5,457 nucleotides of DNA from Candidatus Portnoybacteria bacterium CG08_land_8_20_14_0_20_40_83 (lineage in GTDB: Bacteria; Patescibacteriota; Minisyncoccia; Portnoybacterales; GWB1-42-6): positions 1 through 5,457 of the forward strand of contig PEYL01000010.1 in assembly GCA_002774415.1 (NCBI GenBank), in the 5' to 3' direction. Positions 5,075-5,457 of this stretch are shown here, one piece after another. The position numbers and the translations under genes were made by a program. Every line of letters starts with the position of its first letter. The stretch's first letter is position 1. The notes under the pieces are model-generated. The model did no database searches, had not been told where the DNA came from, and was given only the letters and a program-made list of their open reading frames with translations.

Positions 5075-5087
5075 ACGCTGAAAGCGC
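5075..5087 (-). promoter_or_regulatory. Leader hairpin 3, adjacent to the zinc-finger start codon
   Basis: On the minus strand GCGCT (5087-5083), loop TTC and AGCGT (5079-5075) form a 5-bp stem with one G-U pair, ending 2 nt before the ATG. It occupies the position where a Shine-Dalgarno would normally be. Confidence 0.4.
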
Positions 5088-5090
5088 AAA

Positions 5091-5107
5091 GTTCGCCCCT
5101 GGCGAAC
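5091..5107 (-). promoter_or_regulatory. Leader hairpin 2
   Basis: GTTCGCC (5091-5097) and GGCGAAC (5101-5107) make a perfect 7-bp GC-rich stem with a 3-nt loop. It lies in the untranslated leader of the zinc-finger operon. No T-run follows, so it is not a standard terminator. Confidence 0.6.
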
Positions 5108-5116
5108 ATTACCCAG

Positions 5117-5163
5117 ACGCGCTCACACGGATAATATCTGTGTCATCCGTGTGAGGTCCGCGT
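5117..5163 (-). promoter_or_regulatory. Leader hairpin 1, long imperfect stem
   Basis: CTCACACGGAT (5122-5132) pairs perfectly with ATCCGTGTGAG (5145-5155) around a 12-nt loop. The stem extends by ACGCG/CGCGT (5117-5121 and 5159-5163) after a 3-nt bulge, giving 16 pairs. It begins about 20 nt after the predicted start point of the zinc-finger operon. It may be a regulatory RNA element, a protein-binding palindrome or a dispersed palindromic repeat; sequence alone does not decide. Confidence 0.6.
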
Positions 5164-5188
5164 ATCGGTGTCGCTATTCTTTAACTAA

Positions 5189-5217
5189 ATTATACAAATA
5201 AAAAAACAGAAAATCAA
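5189..5217 (-). promoter_or_regulatory. Sigma70-type promoter of the zinc-finger/acyltransferase/methyltransferase operon
   Basis: On the minus strand TTGATT (5217-5212) is separated by exactly 17 bp from a perfect TATAAT (5194-5189). The predicted start is near 5182, leaving an untranslated leader of about 110 nt before the ATG at 5072. It is the best promoter match upstream of this operon. Confidence 0.82.
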
Positions 5218-5227
5218 CCCTGTATAT

Positions 5228-5342
5228 CAACTTCGGCATTAAAGACACGAATGTTAAACCGAAGTAAAAAGCCGGTTTAAATGATTGTTAATTAATAAAA
5301 AAAGTTAAACTCATTGTCGCCTTCGGGCGACAGCCGAAGTTG
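5228..5342. repeat. 115-bp nested inverted-repeat structure
   Basis: The outer arms CAACTTCGGC (5228-5237) and GCCGAAGTTG (5333-5342) are perfect 10-bp complements. Inside are TTAAACCG/CGGTTTAA (5254-5261 and 5273-5280) and TGTCGCC-TTCG-GGCGACA (5315-5332), the latter ending directly against the outer arm. CTTCGG/CCGAAG occurs four times (5231, 5259, 5321, 5334), so 5230-5236 could instead pair with 5259-5265. This could be a small non-autonomous mobile element, a structured RNA or a cruciform. No open frame is contained in it. Confidence 0.5.
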
Positions 5343-5372
5343 TATTACGGGGTCAAGCCAACAAATAGATCC

Positions 5373-5392
5373 CCTCGGCCTAACGGCCGAGG
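5373..5392. repeat. GC-rich perfect hairpin
   Basis: CCTCGGCC (5373-5380), loop TAAC, GGCCGAGG (5385-5392) is a perfect 8-bp stem, markedly more GC-rich than its surroundings. It is followed by the small palindrome GGTAC-TGC-GTACC (5391-5403). Neither strand shows a T-run next to it. Confidence 0.55.
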
Positions 5393-5411
5393 TACTGCGT
5401 ACCTGCCGCAA

Positions 5412-5457
5412 TTTTGCAAAAATATTATGATTTTGCTTTTGCAAAATCTTTTGCAAA
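5412..5457. repeat. Repeated TTTTGCAAAA palindromes at the window edge
   Basis: TTTTGCAAAA occurs at 5412-5421 and 5437-5446, and a third copy starting at 5449 is cut off by the window end. The middle copy is also the right arm of a perfect hairpin GATTTTGC-TTTT-GCAAAATC (5429-5448). This could be the start of a tandem array, operator sites or a terminator for a gene beyond the edge. Confidence 0.45.

Larger units (their letters stand above)
5218..5457. other. Gene-free region with dense inverted repeats
   Basis: I see no convincing coding frame, tRNA or rRNA in these 240 bases. With the leader (5073-5182) and promoter this gives a 385-bp gene-free interval. It holds a 115-bp nested inverted repeat, a GC-rich hairpin and TTTTGCAAAA palindromes. 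The genes served by the right-hand part, if any, lie outside the window. Confidence 0.7.

Noticed and set aside
5412..5457. CRISPR array at the right edge
   Set aside because: The repeat unit is only about 10 bp with 2-15 bp gaps, far from CRISPR repeat and spacer lengths, and no cas gene is nearby.

Overview
The window looks like an AT-rich chromosomal segment from an uncultivated bacterium, possibly of the Candidate Phyla Radiation (Patescibacteria/Parcubacteria type). That guess rests on the small lysine-rich genes, the orphan membrane proteins and the lack of close model-organism relatives. It is an impression, not a proof. TGA is used as an ordinary stop: the 1146-1802 gene ends in TGA inside a near-perfect Shine-Dalgarno sequence for the next gene. 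This argues against the recoded (TGA = Gly or Trp) lineages.

Left part (1-1145). A complete insertion sequence of the IS1595 (ISXO2-like DDE) type occupies 119-1045. It has 25-bp imperfect terminal inverted repeats, an identical 8-bp target duplication (TAAATGTT at 111-118 and 1046-1053) and an intact 279-aa transposase on the minus strand. It sits exactly at the predicted start point of a strong sigma70-type promoter (TTGACA, 16 bp, extended -10 AATAAT, at 78-105). Removing the element joins that promoter to the two-gene operon that begins at 1146. A 60-nt foldback lies just upstream of the transposase start and could silence read-through transcription into it.

Middle part (1146-3530, plus strand). 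Two tightly coupled genes encode unrecognised membrane proteins. The first (218 aa) has two membrane segments. The second (556 aa) has three N-terminal membrane segments, a coiled coil, two beta-rich soluble regions and a charged tail. Both carry a short motif of the form G-x-x-[IV]-Y-E-Q-[MW]-[FY]-[RQ]-G, which suggests a shared partner or a shared complex. A strong bidirectional hairpin terminator closes the operon.

Right part (3534-5217, minus strand). A convergent three-gene operon, in transcription order, encodes a DksA/TraR-type zinc-finger regulator, a PlsC-type 1-acylglycerol-3-phosphate acyltransferase and a membrane-anchored SAM-dependent methyltransferase resembling the FAM173/ATPSC-KMT family. 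It has a strong promoter (TTGATT, 17 bp, TATAAT at 5189-5217) and a roughly 110-nt leader with three successive hairpins and no evident Shine-Dalgarno sequence.

Right edge (5218-5457). No gene is visible. The stretch holds a 115-bp nested inverted-repeat structure, a GC-rich hairpin and repeated TTTTGCAAAA palindromes running off the window.
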